IMG/VR virus record: IMGVR_UViG_3300025769_012879
Location: 62,001-126,000 of that record
Direction: 5' to 3' (one strand)
DNA length: 64,000 bases
Source: a virus
Positions 1 to 10,100 of the stretch are shown in pieces (positions within the stretch are counted from its first letter, which is position 1; each line of letters opens with the position of its first letter). The position numbers and the translations under genes were made by a program. The notes under the pieces were generated by a model. It did no database searches and was not told the DNA's origin. It saw only the letters and a program-made list of their open reading frames with translations.

Positions 1-5
1 ATTGA

Positions 6-884
6 ATGACGTTTTTTAATAAAAAAGAGGAAGTAGTTGAGTTGAAACTGACTAGGGTTGGGCGAGAAAAACTCTCTCAAGGAAAGTTTGCTCCAACACA
101 CTATGAATTTTTAGATGAAGACGTATTGTATGATAAGTACAACTATATCTCAGGTTCATACGAAGAGCAGAATGAAATAAAAAAAAGAATTAAAGAAAAT
201 ATATCTTTAAGATACCCAACTGCTAAACAGGGAGCAATCTCATCTAAAGGCACAAAATCAATAGAAAATAAGTTAATAGAGAGTTTGGGAACTTTCATAC
301 CTTATTCAAATTTAAAACCCGCTTGGGATTTAAAAGCAATAGACGGAACAATCTTCACTGGATCTGGTGAGATTGAATATACTTCACTAGAGGCGCGAAG
401 AGAGGGAACTGTTAACCCTTCTTATGAGAAAATACCGCAGTTAGATTTAGTATGTGATTATAACTACAACATCTTTATTTTATTTGATAAAAATAATACA
501 AAAAAGAATAAAGATTTCTATGCTGCTGTGGACGAAAATCCATTTATTACAATTAACGACTTATTGAAGGAGGATGAATTTGACGCATTTATGCTTTTCA
601 AAAAGGGGTTTAACGATTTTACGATGACAGTCGAAGAGGATAACGTTTTAAAAGAAAAAGAAATGTTTACCTTGGAAGTTTATGAATACAAATATTCTAA
701 TGAATTTCAAAAAATAGAGTTAGAAAAACTTTACTTTGATTCAGAGGACATAGATGAGACCTCTGTGCAATGGTATTTTGACATTTCAACTGATGGTGCA
801 GTAGAACCAGCAAGAGAAGGTTTTACATTTGTTAATGAAAAAGTTGAAGTTGAAGGACCAGATGATGAGTGCGAGGACGTTTAA
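6..884 (+). CDS. Putative virion structural protein (292 aa)
   Basis: I do not recognise a named family. The N-terminus carries LTRVGREKLSQGKF followed by an acidic F-L-D-E-D-V-x-Y stretch (about residues 15-42). The gene at 6700 begins with a similar LTDTGRKLL...F-x-D-D-E-x-x-Y stretch, so the two probably share an N-terminal virion module. The protein is acidic and ends in EDV. It starts five bases into the window, so an upstream operon partner is likely cut off. The next gene follows after 14 bases with its own Shine-Dalgarno (SD) site. A virion role is inferred from its place at the head of a run of large structural genes; no catalytic motif is visible. Confidence 0.6.
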   Translation: MTFFNKKEEVVELKLTRVGREKLSQGKFAPTHYEFLDEDVLYDKYNYISGSYEEQNEIKKRIKENISLRYPTAKQGAISSKGTKSIENKLIESLGTFIPYSNLKPAWDLKAIDGTIFTGSGEIEYTSLEARREGTVNPSYEKIPQLDLVCDYNYNIFILFDKNNTKKNKDFYAAVDENPFITINDLLKEDEFDAFMLFKKGFNDFTMTVEEDNVLKEKEMFTLEVYEYKYSNEFQKIELEKLYFDSEDIDETSVQWYFDISTDGAVEPAREGFTFVNEKVEVEGPDDECEDV

Positions 885-898
885 AGAGGTTATCTAAT

Positions 899-2593
899 AT
901 GGCAATTTTAACAAAAGATTCACTCATAGAAAGTCAAATCCCAGGTCAGAAATTATATCCTTTTGGGTCTGATCCTGATTTATCTGCGGTTTTAGCACAA
1001 AATTTTTTATTAAGTGGTCAAAAAATCATCTTTGATTTAAAGGTTGATAAGGATTTTTCTGCTGACTATGACTCATTTAGAATTGTAAACTTGAGTTCAA
1101 AAAGTATTGCAAAATTAAAAGAAGAAAATTTTCCATTTAATTTAGGTGACGAAACATTTGATATATTGTTTAATGAGAAAGACAATTCAAGAGATTACGT
1201 TTTAAAAGATTTAAATAAGATAGAGTTAGACTATGGTAGTGACAGTACAGGAAGAGTTTTAGTAGTCTTTGTTAACGAACCAAAGAGATTGTCAGAGATA
1301 TTTTTACTTTCATTTAGTTTAGAAGATGTTCAAATAGCAACTAAGAAAATAGTTAAGCAAAAAATTAAAGTTAAGAAAGGTAATGATTTCTTCTTTAAAG
1401 AACTAAAAAAGAATACGTTAGTCTCCAATCTTTTATTTTCCTACTCTAAGGATAAAGATTTAAGTGGGTTGTTCTGTGTTGATAGGAAAGCAGTCGCAGA
1501 AAAATATGCCGCTTTCCCAAATTTAATAAAAGAAGCAGATTTGAAAATTTTTGATGAGTTTTTATACAAAATCAAATTTAAGTTTAGAAAGTACGATAAC
1601 TCTAAAAATGGTTATTCAATTGCCAATAACAGAGATATTAATGTAGATGAGATTCTACCAGTAGAGAATCTTATCGTAAAAAATTCAAATTATATGCGGT
1701 TTTATAACTTTAAACAAAAGTTTCACGATTCTGTATCAAATTATCAAGGTTCAATCAAATTGTTTGTTAATGATGTTAGTATAAGAATTGCTAAGAATAA
1801 ACTTGTTAATTTACAAAAGAATAAAAAGCAAATAGATCCAGAAACTTTAAAAACTTTTATTGATGAGGTTTACGGTAAAAAGATTCCAAGATACCTAATG
1901 AGGTATAGACTAAACATAAATAATCTCTCAATAGAGCAGTTAAAGAAACTAGTTTTGCTTTTGGAAGACGAAATAACTTTAAAAATAGATATTGCATCTG
2001 AAAAAAGAAATGCAAATGAGAATGCAGCATCACAATACTTTTCGCCAAAGTTTTTTATTGCCAACTTCCTTAGTCCTACCATAGAGAATAATTTTAAAGG
2101 AAAAATAAGTTTTAAGGATTATAAAGATAACTCATTTATAAGTTTTGATAGTGGGCAATTTTTTAAAACAAAAAGCGCTTTAGATTTTGATTTAAATTCC
2201 AAGAACGTTAAAGTCATTGAGAATAAAACTTTTTCGAAAGTAGAAGATATAAGACCTATAAAAGAATTTTTACTTTCATATAAAAAAGATGAGCAAATAG
2301 TTAATAGCGGTTTAAAAAATAAGACAGAGTGTGGCACACAAGAGTTGAAAGCAGACGAAAGCGTCAACTTACCAATGGACAAGAAAGAGTTGGTGTTAAG
2401 CATTACAAAAAATCTAAAGCAAGATATCTATTATTTAGATTCAGTAAACGATACTGCTGCCGGTTTAATATTTAAAAAAGTTGATGAAAATACTTTACCA
2501 ACTTTGGAAATAGGTCAGAAACTTTTACTTAGAATTAATAATTATAACGAGTATTATGATTCTTATTTTTACTTGGTGAATAATTTAGGATAA
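899..2593 (+). CDS. Hypothetical structural protein (564 aa)
   Basis: Long, Lys/Ile/Phe/Asn-rich protein without a recognisable domain. An in-frame start exists 30 bases upstream at 869, but the ATG at 899 is preceded by AAAGAGG at good spacing and avoids overlap with the previous gene, so it is preferred. There is no signal peptide or membrane segment. It lies between two other large unrecognised proteins and stops 3 bases before the next start, so all three are probably co-translated. A baseplate or tail role is a guess from context. Confidence 0.55.
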   Translation: MAILTKDSLIESQIPGQKLYPFGSDPDLSAVLAQNFLLSGQKIIFDLKVDKDFSADYDSFRIVNLSSKSIAKLKEENFPFNLGDETFDILFNEKDNSRDYVLKDLNKIELDYGSDSTGRVLVVFVNEPKRLSEIFLLSFSLEDVQIATKKIVKQKIKVKKGNDFFFKELKKNTLVSNLLFSYSKDKDLSGLFCVDRKAVAEKYAAFPNLIKEADLKIFDEFLYKIKFKFRKYDNSKNGYSIANNRDINVDEILPVENLIVKNSNYMRFYNFKQKFHDSVSNYQGSIKLFVNDVSIRIAKNKLVNLQKNKKQIDPETLKTFIDEVYGKKIPRYLMRYRLNINNLSIEQLKKLVLLLEDEITLKIDIASEKRNANENAASQYFSPKFFIANFLSPTIENNFKGKISFKDYKDNSFISFDSGQFFKTKSALDFDLNSKNVKVIENKTFSKVEDIRPIKEFLLSYKKDEQIVNSGLKNKTECGTQELKADESVNLPMDKKELVLSITKNLKQDIYYLDSVNDTAAGLIFKKVDENTLPTLEIGQKLLLRINNYNEYYDSYFYLVNNLG

Positions 2594-2596
2594 AAC

Positions 2597-5500
2597 ATGG
2601 CTGATTTTGAAAAAGCAGGTAACGATTTATACGGCGCAAGCGAAGGCGATTCTGCCGGTCCCGGTCAAGATTTTTCGGGAGGCGGGGATCAGTCTGGACA
2701 ATCTGGACCATTAAATGAATTTCCATCAGCAGAAGGATCTGCGCCAGGAGAGGCACCTTCAAGTTTTCCTGTGGGCGACCTTCCAGTAGAAGGAGACTTT
2801 TCTGCGTTTGTACCAGTAGATGAAGGCATTCTTGGCGGTGGTGCTGACGGTAGTGGTCAGATAACAGGAGAAACGCCACCAGAAGGTCCCCCACCAAATG
2901 CAATCGGACCCACTGGTGATGATCAACTTGATACAGACATTGCAGAGGCAACTGCCCCTGGAGACATAACAACTCCAGATATCACTTTAACACCTGAAAT
3001 AGTTGCAAAAGATTTGAAACCTGGACCAAAGAAAGTAATTAAAAATCCTAGTTTATTTGATGTGAGTTTGTTAAAATCACCAGATGATTTAAAAAATTAC
3101 TTATCAGACCCTATTGCATTCATGGGCAACTATGTTTGGAATTATGACGTAACTTCCAACCAAATGGTCTTTAGATATACATTGCCTGATGATGTAATTC
3201 AAGATATAAATAAGATTACCAATCAATTTATAAAAGAATGTGAAATTTTGATATTTAATAATAAAGAAGTCTACAACCAAGATGAGGATACCAATCTACT
3301 CCTTAGAAAAATCATAATAGATAATCTTTTTCGACAGTTATTTGGTAAAAAGGTTAGAGAGTTCTTGGAGTCTAAATACCCAAATAGAGATTTGTCATTT
3401 TTAGTAGAAGAGGCAAAGATTACAGATGAAAAGTTCTCTCCATTGTTTAACGAAAATATTAAATTCTTTTGGTTTTGGTTAAATCAAGTTTGTTCAAAAA
3501 ATGTAGGAGTCCAGCAAAGTAGAATTTCAATTAATTTTAACGCAGAGTCTGCAAAACCGTTAAACTTGGTTTTTTATTACCTTGTACAATATTACTTGGG
3601 TGTTCCAAATTTAAATAACACCGAACAACAGAAGTCAATAATACCAAATGAAGAGAGTGTTATAGAGGCGTTACTAAAAACTGAATCAACAGATAAACCA
3701 AAACCAGGGCAAAAATTATTTAAATCTGTGCAGACTTATGATTATTACTACTTGTTATTTATAGACGCTATAAAAGACAATATTTTCACAAACACAAACA
3801 ACTACATCCGAAAAAATGCTAAAAACTTAATTGTAAGTGAACCAGTGATAAACTTTCAAGGTTCACCATTTTTTGGAGAAGGCATTCAGAGTCTAAGCGA
3901 AAAACAAAAAAAGTTGCTTGCAATTCCAAAAATAATAAATGAGTGTAAAAATATTGATGGTTCGAAAGATGAAACTTCTTTAAAACTTTTTTATAAAGAG
4001 GGAAGTGATGACATACTAGATAAGAATATTCCTGCTGGAAATCTTGGATGTTCGACTAAAGTTAAAAAGTGGGACGAGGCAAAAAATATAATTTTTGATT
4101 ATGATAGTGTTTTATCATCAAACCCAAGAAAAAATCTATCACTGCCATACTATAATAAATTAAACGTTGAATACAGTACTGCAATACCAAAAGAAGTCAA
4201 CATCTACGAAGCATTTAAGAACGACATTGCAAAAAAAGACACAACCAAATTATCAAGTTTCTTTAAGTCCCAAAAAGAGTTTTCCACATTGGCAACTTTA
4301 AAAGCGGCAGGTGATTTAGAATTAAGTGAAGTTTTAGTAGATAAAAGTTTGGTTGATGGAAAGAATTTTAAAGTTGCTAATTTAATATTGTCAAGTTATG
4401 AAAAGGGAGAAGGTCCTACAGAGTTTTACAAACTTTTATCAAATAAAAATCCTGAATTATATGTGAAAGGGTTCTCTCAATTGGCACCGTTCAATGGCGT
4501 TTTTCCTATTACTTCAAAGGTTAGAAAAAGAAGAGAAAACCAATCAATAGTTCAATCTTTTTATGTAAACGTATACGATACTAATTTAAATGGCGGCAAT
4601 AAACTTTACTCTTTGTATGATTCCCAACTAAAATATGGGGCAGGATACAAATATGAATTGCTTGAATTGATGAACTTTATTGAGGTAAATTATCAATACG
4701 AAAATGTATTCATAGATGACACAAAGGAAGTCATAACTGATACCCTCTCTGGAAAAGTTGCTGGACGAAAAATTGATATTGTTTTTGATGTTTCTCAGAA
4801 CTATAAAAATATTATTAACTCTTACAAGCAAGACGAAACAGATTTAAGCACATCATATGTTGATTTGCCACCAGTACCTTTGTACATGGAAGTATTTCCA
4901 TTGAAGGGTATGAACGATAAATTAGCATTTGCTTTTCAGAAATTTTCACAATCAAAGAAAGTTATTTATAAATCAATATCTAAAAAATTGTGGACAGAAG
5001 GTTGGAGTCAATCTAGAGAGTATTATATAAAGAATTCAAAAATAGAAGAAAAGTCAGTGCCTGAAGACAGAATTTATTTTTCTGATCAAAGCATAAAGAA
5101 GATAAACATATATTTCAAGAAAGGCGAAAAACCAACAAGTTTGTTAGAAATGACTGAAAAGTTTGGTGAACTTAACATATTTGAGGATTCATATTCTAAG
5201 TCTTTTAATTTGGAACCAAATGTTAAATATTATTTTGCATCAAAATCTGAATCCTTCACTGGACTTGAATCTTATTTTAGCGATGTGTATGAAGTTGAGT
5301 TAGTTGATGAAGGTGGTACTGTTTTCCCAATAGTAAAAGTTGTAGAGTTGGGCAAGATCAGACAAAGAATGGAGAGCATCAGTCTGTCAGATAAATTCAG
5401 AATTCAACCTGCCATGTTGCAGCAGGCACCCAATATTGAAAAAGATACGATAGGTTTCCTATCACCATCTGTTTTTTCTGATATAGAAGAGACTAGACCA

Positions 5501-6646
5501 AGATTTAAAGTACGATTGACTTCAAAAAAGACAGGCAGAAAGGTCGACTTCAACATAATTTATAAAAGAAAAATTAGTTTAGGTGCTCTCGATGCGGGAG
5601 AACTTAGTGTTGATTCGGTTAAGAAAGAAGACATCTTAATAAGTTATAAATCAAAATTTACAGAAAAAGCAGTGTCAGTTGCTGTTGATCCAGAGGTTGC
5701 TGATTTGGGTCCTGGTGCCAAATGGGGAGACATACTTACAGATCCCAATATTATTGATGTGATTTCCGGTGTCTTTTCTGATGAAAAATTAATTGAAGCG
5801 GCAATTGCTGCTGGTTTTAATGCAACTGGAATAATAAATGGTATTGTACCAACAATTGTAAATTATGCAGCAGAAAAAGAGAAAAAAGATGCTGAGGCAG
5901 CAGCAGCGGTTAGCACTGGCATTATTTCACCTATTGGTGCTCAAGTTGGTGAAATTATAGCAGCAGATCAAAAAGAACTCAAAAAACAAAAGGAAGACCT
6001 CGGTGCGGCGATTGGATTGGGAGTTAAGACAAAAATTTCAGGAGATGACTTAATTCAAGCGGGTTTAAATTTGACAAATCCTTGCTGCAAATCTGTTCTA
6101 AATGTGCCAGACGGTGTTGGTGGTCTAAAGGGTGAGACACAAAAAACCGACTTTAAAAGGTTGGACGATATTTACAATCTTGTAAAGCAAAAGAACTTTA
6201 ATAAAGATCAATTATTTAAATTAGTGAAAGATACAATCACGCCCACGCCCACCCTTGCTCTCCCGAAAGAGGGGGTAAATCCAGGCGTAACTAAATTAAA
6301 GAATCTGGAAGCGCTCTGTTATTTTTGTAAGCGCGTAGAATACAAATCTACTGGAAAATCATTGTTTGCAATAATTGAAGAAAAATTATCAGGAGCAGAC
6401 CTCACAAAGTTTATAGACTTGATTGACTGTACAAAATTGGGTTGGCAGGATAAAAGAGGGCAAGTGCCAGCAAATAAATTTTATTGGAAATCCTCAGAAA
6501 TAACTATTCTCAATGCTAGTCCTATGTCTTTAGTTGTAACAGGCAAATGCCCGGTGCCAACAAAGAATGCATTTAATGCACCAGGGTCAGAGGATCTTAG
6601 TAATACTGATACGACACCAGGGTTCACACCAAATTTTGGAGATTAA
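2597..6646 (+). CDS. Very large hypothetical virion protein (1349 aa)
   Basis: The longest gene in the window. Residues 1 to about 130 are low-complexity Gly/Pro/Ser/Glu-rich with acidic patches and look disordered. The middle (about 150-1000) is an ordinary soluble mixture. About residues 1060-1150 are Ala/Glu-rich and probably helical. The C-terminus has several cysteines (a CC pair, a C-x-x-C and further single Cys) that could bind metal. The size and the position among structural genes suggest a baseplate, tail or fibre-associated virion component. I recognise no specific T4 counterpart. SD AGGA precedes the ATG by a few bases. Confidence 0.55.
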   Translation: MADFEKAGNDLYGASEGDSAGPGQDFSGGGDQSGQSGPLNEFPSAEGSAPGEAPSSFPVGDLPVEGDFSAFVPVDEGILGGGADGSGQITGETPPEGPPPNAIGPTGDDQLDTDIAEATAPGDITTPDITLTPEIVAKDLKPGPKKVIKNPSLFDVSLLKSPDDLKNYLSDPIAFMGNYVWNYDVTSNQMVFRYTLPDDVIQDINKITNQFIKECEILIFNNKEVYNQDEDTNLLLRKIIIDNLFRQLFGKKVREFLESKYPNRDLSFLVEEAKITDEKFSPLFNENIKFFWFWLNQVCSKNVGVQQSRISINFNAESAKPLNLVFYYLVQYYLGVPNLNNTEQQKSIIPNEESVIEALLKTESTDKPKPGQKLFKSVQTYDYYYLLFIDAIKDNIFTNTNNYIRKNAKNLIVSEPVINFQGSPFFGEGIQSLSEKQKKLLAIPKIINECKNIDGSKDETSLKLFYKEGSDDILDKNIPAGNLGCSTKVKKWDEAKNIIFDYDSVLSSNPRKNLSLPYYNKLNVEYSTAIPKEVNIYEAFKNDIAKKDTTKLSSFFKSQKEFSTLATLKAAGDLELSEVLVDKSLVDGKNFKVANLILSSYEKGEGPTEFYKLLSNKNPELYVKGFSQLAPFNGVFPITSKVRKRRENQSIVQSFYVNVYDTNLNGGNKLYSLYDSQLKYGAGYKYELLELMNFIEVNYQYENVFIDDTKEVITDTLSGKVAGRKIDIVFDVSQNYKNIINSYKQDETDLSTSYVDLPPVPLYMEVFPLKGMNDKLAFAFQKFSQSKKVIYKSISKKLWTEGWSQSREYYIKNSKIEEKSVPEDRIYFSDQSIKKINIYFKKGEKPTSLLEMTEKFGELNIFEDSYSKSFNLEPNVKYYFASKSESFTGLESYFSDVYEVELVDEGGTVFPIVKVVELGKIRQRMESISLSDKFRIQPAMLQQAPNIEKDTIGFLSPSVFSDIEETRPRFKVRLTSKKTGRKVDFNIIYKRKISLGALDAGELSVDSVKKEDILISYKSKFTEKAVSVAVDPEVADLGPGAKWGDILTDPNIIDVISGVFSDEKLIEAAIAAGFNATGIINGIVPTIVNYAAEKEKKDAEAAAAVSTGIISPIGAQVGEIIAADQKELKKQKEDLGAAIGLGVKTKISGDDLIQAGLNLTNPCCKSVLNVPDGVGGLKGETQKTDFKRLDDIYNLVKQKNFNKDQLFKLVKDTITPTPTLALPKEGVNPGVTKLKNLEALCYFCKRVEYKSTGKSLFAIIEEKLSGADLTKFIDLIDCTKLGWQDKRGQVPANKFYWKSSEITILNASPMSLVVTGKCPVPTKNAFNAPGSEDLSNTDTTPGFTPNFGD

Positions 6647-6670
6647 TAAAAACATTTTATCAAATATATG

Positions 6671-6683
6671 ACTATTTATATTG
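6671..6683 (+). promoter_or_regulatory. Candidate late promoter (ACTATTTA motif)
   Basis: ACTATTTATATTG lies in the 53-base gap before the structural gene at 6700, with CTATTTA beginning 28 bases upstream of the ATG. The same octamer occurs at similar distance before seven other genes in the window. A late-promoter role is inferred. Confidence 0.55.
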
Positions 6684-6699
6684 ATTAGGAGCAAATCAA

Positions 6700-7644
6700 A
6701 TGGCAAGTTTTTTAGATAATAGTGGCGATATAATTTTAGATGCCGTGCTTACAGACACAGGTAGAAAATTATTGGCAGAGGCACAAGGACAATTTAGTAT
6801 TGTTACGTTTTCTTTTTCAGATGACGAGATCAACTACAACCTTTTCGATGCCACCGCCTCCACCGCCAACCAAGATTTAAATATTTTAAGAACACCAGTT
6901 TTTGAAGCGATGACCAATGCTGCATCTTCTTTGAAATATGAACTGATATCACTACAGAACAACAATATATTATTTTTGCCAACAACAAAGATTAACACCA
7001 ACGAAGCAAATGGTGCATTCCCAGGATTCCCATTTGCAGCGTCCGCGTATGGAACAGACACTTTTGTTTTATTAGCAAGCAGTGTTGCTTCTCAGAAATT
7101 TTTAGATAATGGACCGTTACCAGCAGGATTCATTGATGGTGTAAACTACTTTGGTGTTTTGGGTAGCAAAATCATATTGGACCAAGGTTTAGACACAACA
7201 CAAATAAGTTGGACCAACTTAATAAACAACGACGACTTAATAGAGGAGAGTTGGATATTTGAGGGAGATGAAAGACTTTTAGTTCCTTTGACGCCTGATG
7301 CTCAAAACTTTGCCGCTCCTTCTTTTGTGGATAGCGACAATATTGCAACATACCTATTAGAAGATAATGAATACTATCAGCAGGGTGCTGACGGAAGTCA
7401 AGCACTTGCTAAGAAGGAAACATCTCCAATTGCAGGTCCAAGAGGTCCAAGAACATTAATACCAATCGCAGCAGGCGAATTAGTCTTGGGAAGTAGTTAT
7501 CTTCACGATCAGATTGGAACCACAGAGAGTGGTTATTTCCCAGATGGTACAGACGCAAAAGTTATTGATACTAAGTTTAGACTAAAAGGAAATAACACTG
7601 GAATGACTGTAGAAGTACCAGTTAGAGTAGTAAGAGAAGCATAA
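6700..7644 (+). CDS. Putative virion structural protein (314 aa)
   Basis: Begins MASFLDNSGDIILDAVLTDT followed by GRKLL and an F-S-D-D-E-I-N-Y stretch, echoing the N-terminus of the protein at 6-884. Ends in a beta-rich segment with alternating charged and hydrophobic residues (VEVPVRVV), like the C-termini of the next two genes. It has a strong AGGAG ribosome site and a candidate late promoter of its own. Related proteins are, from memory, common among structural genes of marine T4-like phages, but I cannot name the part. Neck, fibre or tail decoration are all possible. Confidence 0.6.
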   Translation: MASFLDNSGDIILDAVLTDTGRKLLAEAQGQFSIVTFSFSDDEINYNLFDATASTANQDLNILRTPVFEAMTNAASSLKYELISLQNNNILFLPTTKINTNEANGAFPGFPFAASAYGTDTFVLLASSVASQKFLDNGPLPAGFIDGVNYFGVLGSKIILDQGLDTTQISWTNLINNDDLIEESWIFEGDERLLVPLTPDAQNFAAPSFVDSDNIATYLLEDNEYYQQGADGSQALAKKETSPIAGPRGPRTLIPIAAGELVLGSSYLHDQIGTTESGYFPDGTDAKVIDTKFRLKGNNTGMTVEVPVRVVREA

Positions 7645-7668
7645 TTTTAAAGGAAAAAGGAAACAAAA

Positions 7669-8757
7669 ATGGCAATTAGAAAACCGCTAGCACAGGAAGA
7701 TATAACTGCAACTAAAACATTGTTGCACGAAAGTTTACCAATTACTGGTACAATTTTTTCTGGTACTTACGACACTGACGATCTTACAAGAGGAACAAAT
7801 ATTAAGACCTATGGTCACGGCATGTTTCAGTCTGTTTATGATTACCCTTACCTAAGTTCCTCAGCAAACCACATCATGGACCTAACTTTAGGTATTAGAA
7901 ATGAGACAGTTGCCTCTCAGAGTGTTGATAAGGCAAACATTTACAGTGAGTTTGCTCAGATGTTGGCAGGATATGATTCCACTGCATCAATCGAACCATT
8001 GAGAGTTTCAGGAACCGCAACTGGTGATATTATCCAGAATCCTATGTTCATTAGCGTTGCTAGACTTCTACAGAAGGATGAAATTCAAAAAGGTTCATTT
8101 AAGTTAACACTAGGTTTGGATGAAGACTACTCTACACCTTTCACCAATCTATTTTACATTAGTGATTTTGGTGCAACTGAATCTTACAATTCCGTTAACT
8201 CTCCTCTTGGCGAGTTCGGCATTCTTAGAAGTGGATCATCAACTGATGCAACCGATGCAGCAAACAACGACGCTGTTGGTTTAGTTTACTATCAGGCAGG
8301 AATTGTTGTTCTAGATATGTCCGCAACAATTGATTTAGCAATGGCAAATCAATCATTAACCGGCGATGATTTTGAGTTTGTGAAAAGCAGCACAACATCA
8401 CCAAACTTGTTAACTTACACAGGAAGTTATGAGTCAGGAACAATTGATCAAAACGCTGATGCATTAAGACACAGAATTTACAATATGGAATTCAACAACA
8501 CAACAGAATTGAATTCAACAATTTACTTCTGTAGAGCAGGACATAATGAATTCAACTATAGTTCAAACCCAACATACTTGTCTTCTAGTCAAATAAGGGT
8601 TAAGGGTAACAATCCCAAGGCGAATCCCATTAGTTATATCACAACAGTTGGATTATACTCTGCTGAAGGTGCGCTTGTCGCGGTTGGTAAATTTAGTGAA
8701 CCATTAAGAAAGGATTCTACGACTGAATTGACTGTCCGTGTAAGATTGGATTACTAA
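7669..8757 (+). CDS. Virion structural protein, paralogue of next gene (362 aa)
   Basis: Beta-rich, Ser/Thr-rich protein typical of phage fibres or decoration proteins. Its second half aligns by eye with that of the next gene: VGLVYYQAGIVVLD with VGTISYKEGIMILT, FCRAGHNEFNYSSNPTYL with FCHANKNEMNWSNNLSYL, and a final segment ending T-E-L-T-V-R-V-R-L-D-Y with T-D-Y-T-F-K-L-K-I-D-L. The pair therefore arose by tandem duplication. SD AAGGAAAAAGGA lies upstream. Exact virion location unknown. Confidence 0.65.
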   Translation: MAIRKPLAQEDITATKTLLHESLPITGTIFSGTYDTDDLTRGTNIKTYGHGMFQSVYDYPYLSSSANHIMDLTLGIRNETVASQSVDKANIYSEFAQMLAGYDSTASIEPLRVSGTATGDIIQNPMFISVARLLQKDEIQKGSFKLTLGLDEDYSTPFTNLFYISDFGATESYNSVNSPLGEFGILRSGSSTDATDAANNDAVGLVYYQAGIVVLDMSATIDLAMANQSLTGDDFEFVKSSTTSPNLLTYTGSYESGTIDQNADALRHRIYNMEFNNTTELNSTIYFCRAGHNEFNYSSNPTYLSSSQIRVKGNNPKANPISYITTVGLYSAEGALVAVGKFSEPLRKDSTTELTVRVRLDY

Positions 8758-8768
8758 GAGATGTTGAA

Positions 8769-10100
8769 ATGCCAAAAAAGAAATTTGGACCAGATGATGT
8801 ATTTCATAACACAGTAAAGACGTACCCAAAGTATAATTTTACATACTATTTTAATAACTCGTATATAAATAATCGACAAACAGATGGTCAAAATGTAGTA
8901 AGCGGCACTCTGTCTTTATATGAACTAAATGTAGACAGAGAAGTTGGAACTACTGATTTAATAAGTAATTTCATTATTAAAGGTGAAAATGATCTAAATT
9001 TTGTACCTTCAAATGTTGCTGACCCTTTGACAAATCAAGAGTATAAAGTTTTAAATCCCGGTACAATTATGAGAGGTACTTACCCAATAACCTCTTCAAT
9101 ATCAAGAGAGAGGTTGATCGGTAATGGTGCAGCAGCACCCTTTAGCGGATTCGATATCTTAGAGGGCATTTCAGAGGCAGAATCAGTTCGAAAAATAATT
9201 GCTTTACAAAATGTTTATCAATATAACGAAATTTATAGCAATAAATTTAACTATTCTGACTTTTATATATCCGGTGCCATAAATGCAAAGGCGACAACAA
9301 TACAAGAAGCAGCATCGCCATATCAAAAATATATGTCATTGTTCTGTTTCCCAGAAATATTTAAAGCGCAGAGAGTCAGACCTGGATCTCTTGAACTTAA
9401 TTTTTATATTACTGGCACACTCATTGGCACAGCAAAAGATACAAAAAGAAACGGAGAGATAGTAGAAACATATGGACCCCGAACGGGATCAACTGTTGGT
9501 ACCATATCATACAAAGAAGGAATTATGATACTGACAGGAAACTATGTTTTAGATAGTTCTGTTCAAGATGGATATTTAAGTCCTAGTTTCCATTTGGACC
9601 ATAGTGATCCACTTAGTGCGAGTTATAAAGATTCACCACGATGGGCACACTTTGGTGCATATCAATCATTTATAACCAACTCTTTAGACCCAGTTTCTGG
9701 TTCCTATGCTCCAGTTTCCTCATCATACGAGTTGAAGTTTGAAGGAACAAACGCAATTCCAACTTTAACTATGTTTTGTCACGCCAATAAAAATGAAATG
9801 AACTGGAGCAACAATTTGTCTTATTTAGATAGAGAATATGCTACAGGATCAACATATCAAGAGATAGTTGTGGCACAGACTGGATCAAACTATTACAAGG
9901 AAAAAGAAACACTAACTGTTAAAAACACTATTTCAAGTTCATTCGACAACTATTCAGCATCATATTCAGACCAAACTTTTATTTCAAAGATTAATATTTT
10001 TGATAATGATGGTAATATAATAGCAGTAGCAAAATTAGCAAAACCTGTGACTAAAACAAACAGCACAGATTATACTTTTAAATTAAAAATTGACTTATGA
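8769..10100 (+). CDS. Virion structural protein, paralogue of previous gene (443 aa)
   Basis: Starts 11 bases after its paralogue and shares the C-terminal half described there, but has a longer, different N-terminus (about residues 1-150) starting MPKKKFGPDDVFHNTVKTYP. The partner N-termini may bind different sites in the particle while the shared half forms a common beta domain. The gene overlaps the start of the RuvC-like gene by four bases (ATGA), which links the structural block to the recombination block that follows. Confidence 0.65.
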   Translation: MPKKKFGPDDVFHNTVKTYPKYNFTYYFNNSYINNRQTDGQNVVSGTLSLYELNVDREVGTTDLISNFIIKGENDLNFVPSNVADPLTNQEYKVLNPGTIMRGTYPITSSISRERLIGNGAAAPFSGFDILEGISEAESVRKIIALQNVYQYNEIYSNKFNYSDFYISGAINAKATTIQEAASPYQKYMSLFCFPEIFKAQRVRPGSLELNFYITGTLIGTAKDTKRNGEIVETYGPRTGSTVGTISYKEGIMILTGNYVLDSSVQDGYLSPSFHLDHSDPLSASYKDSPRWAHFGAYQSFITNSLDPVSGSYAPVSSSYELKFEGTNAIPTLTMFCHANKNEMNWSNNLSYLDREYATGSTYQEIVVAQTGSNYYKEKETLTVKNTISSSFDNYSASYSDQTFISKINIFDNDGNIIAVAKLAKPVTKTNSTDYTFKLKIDL

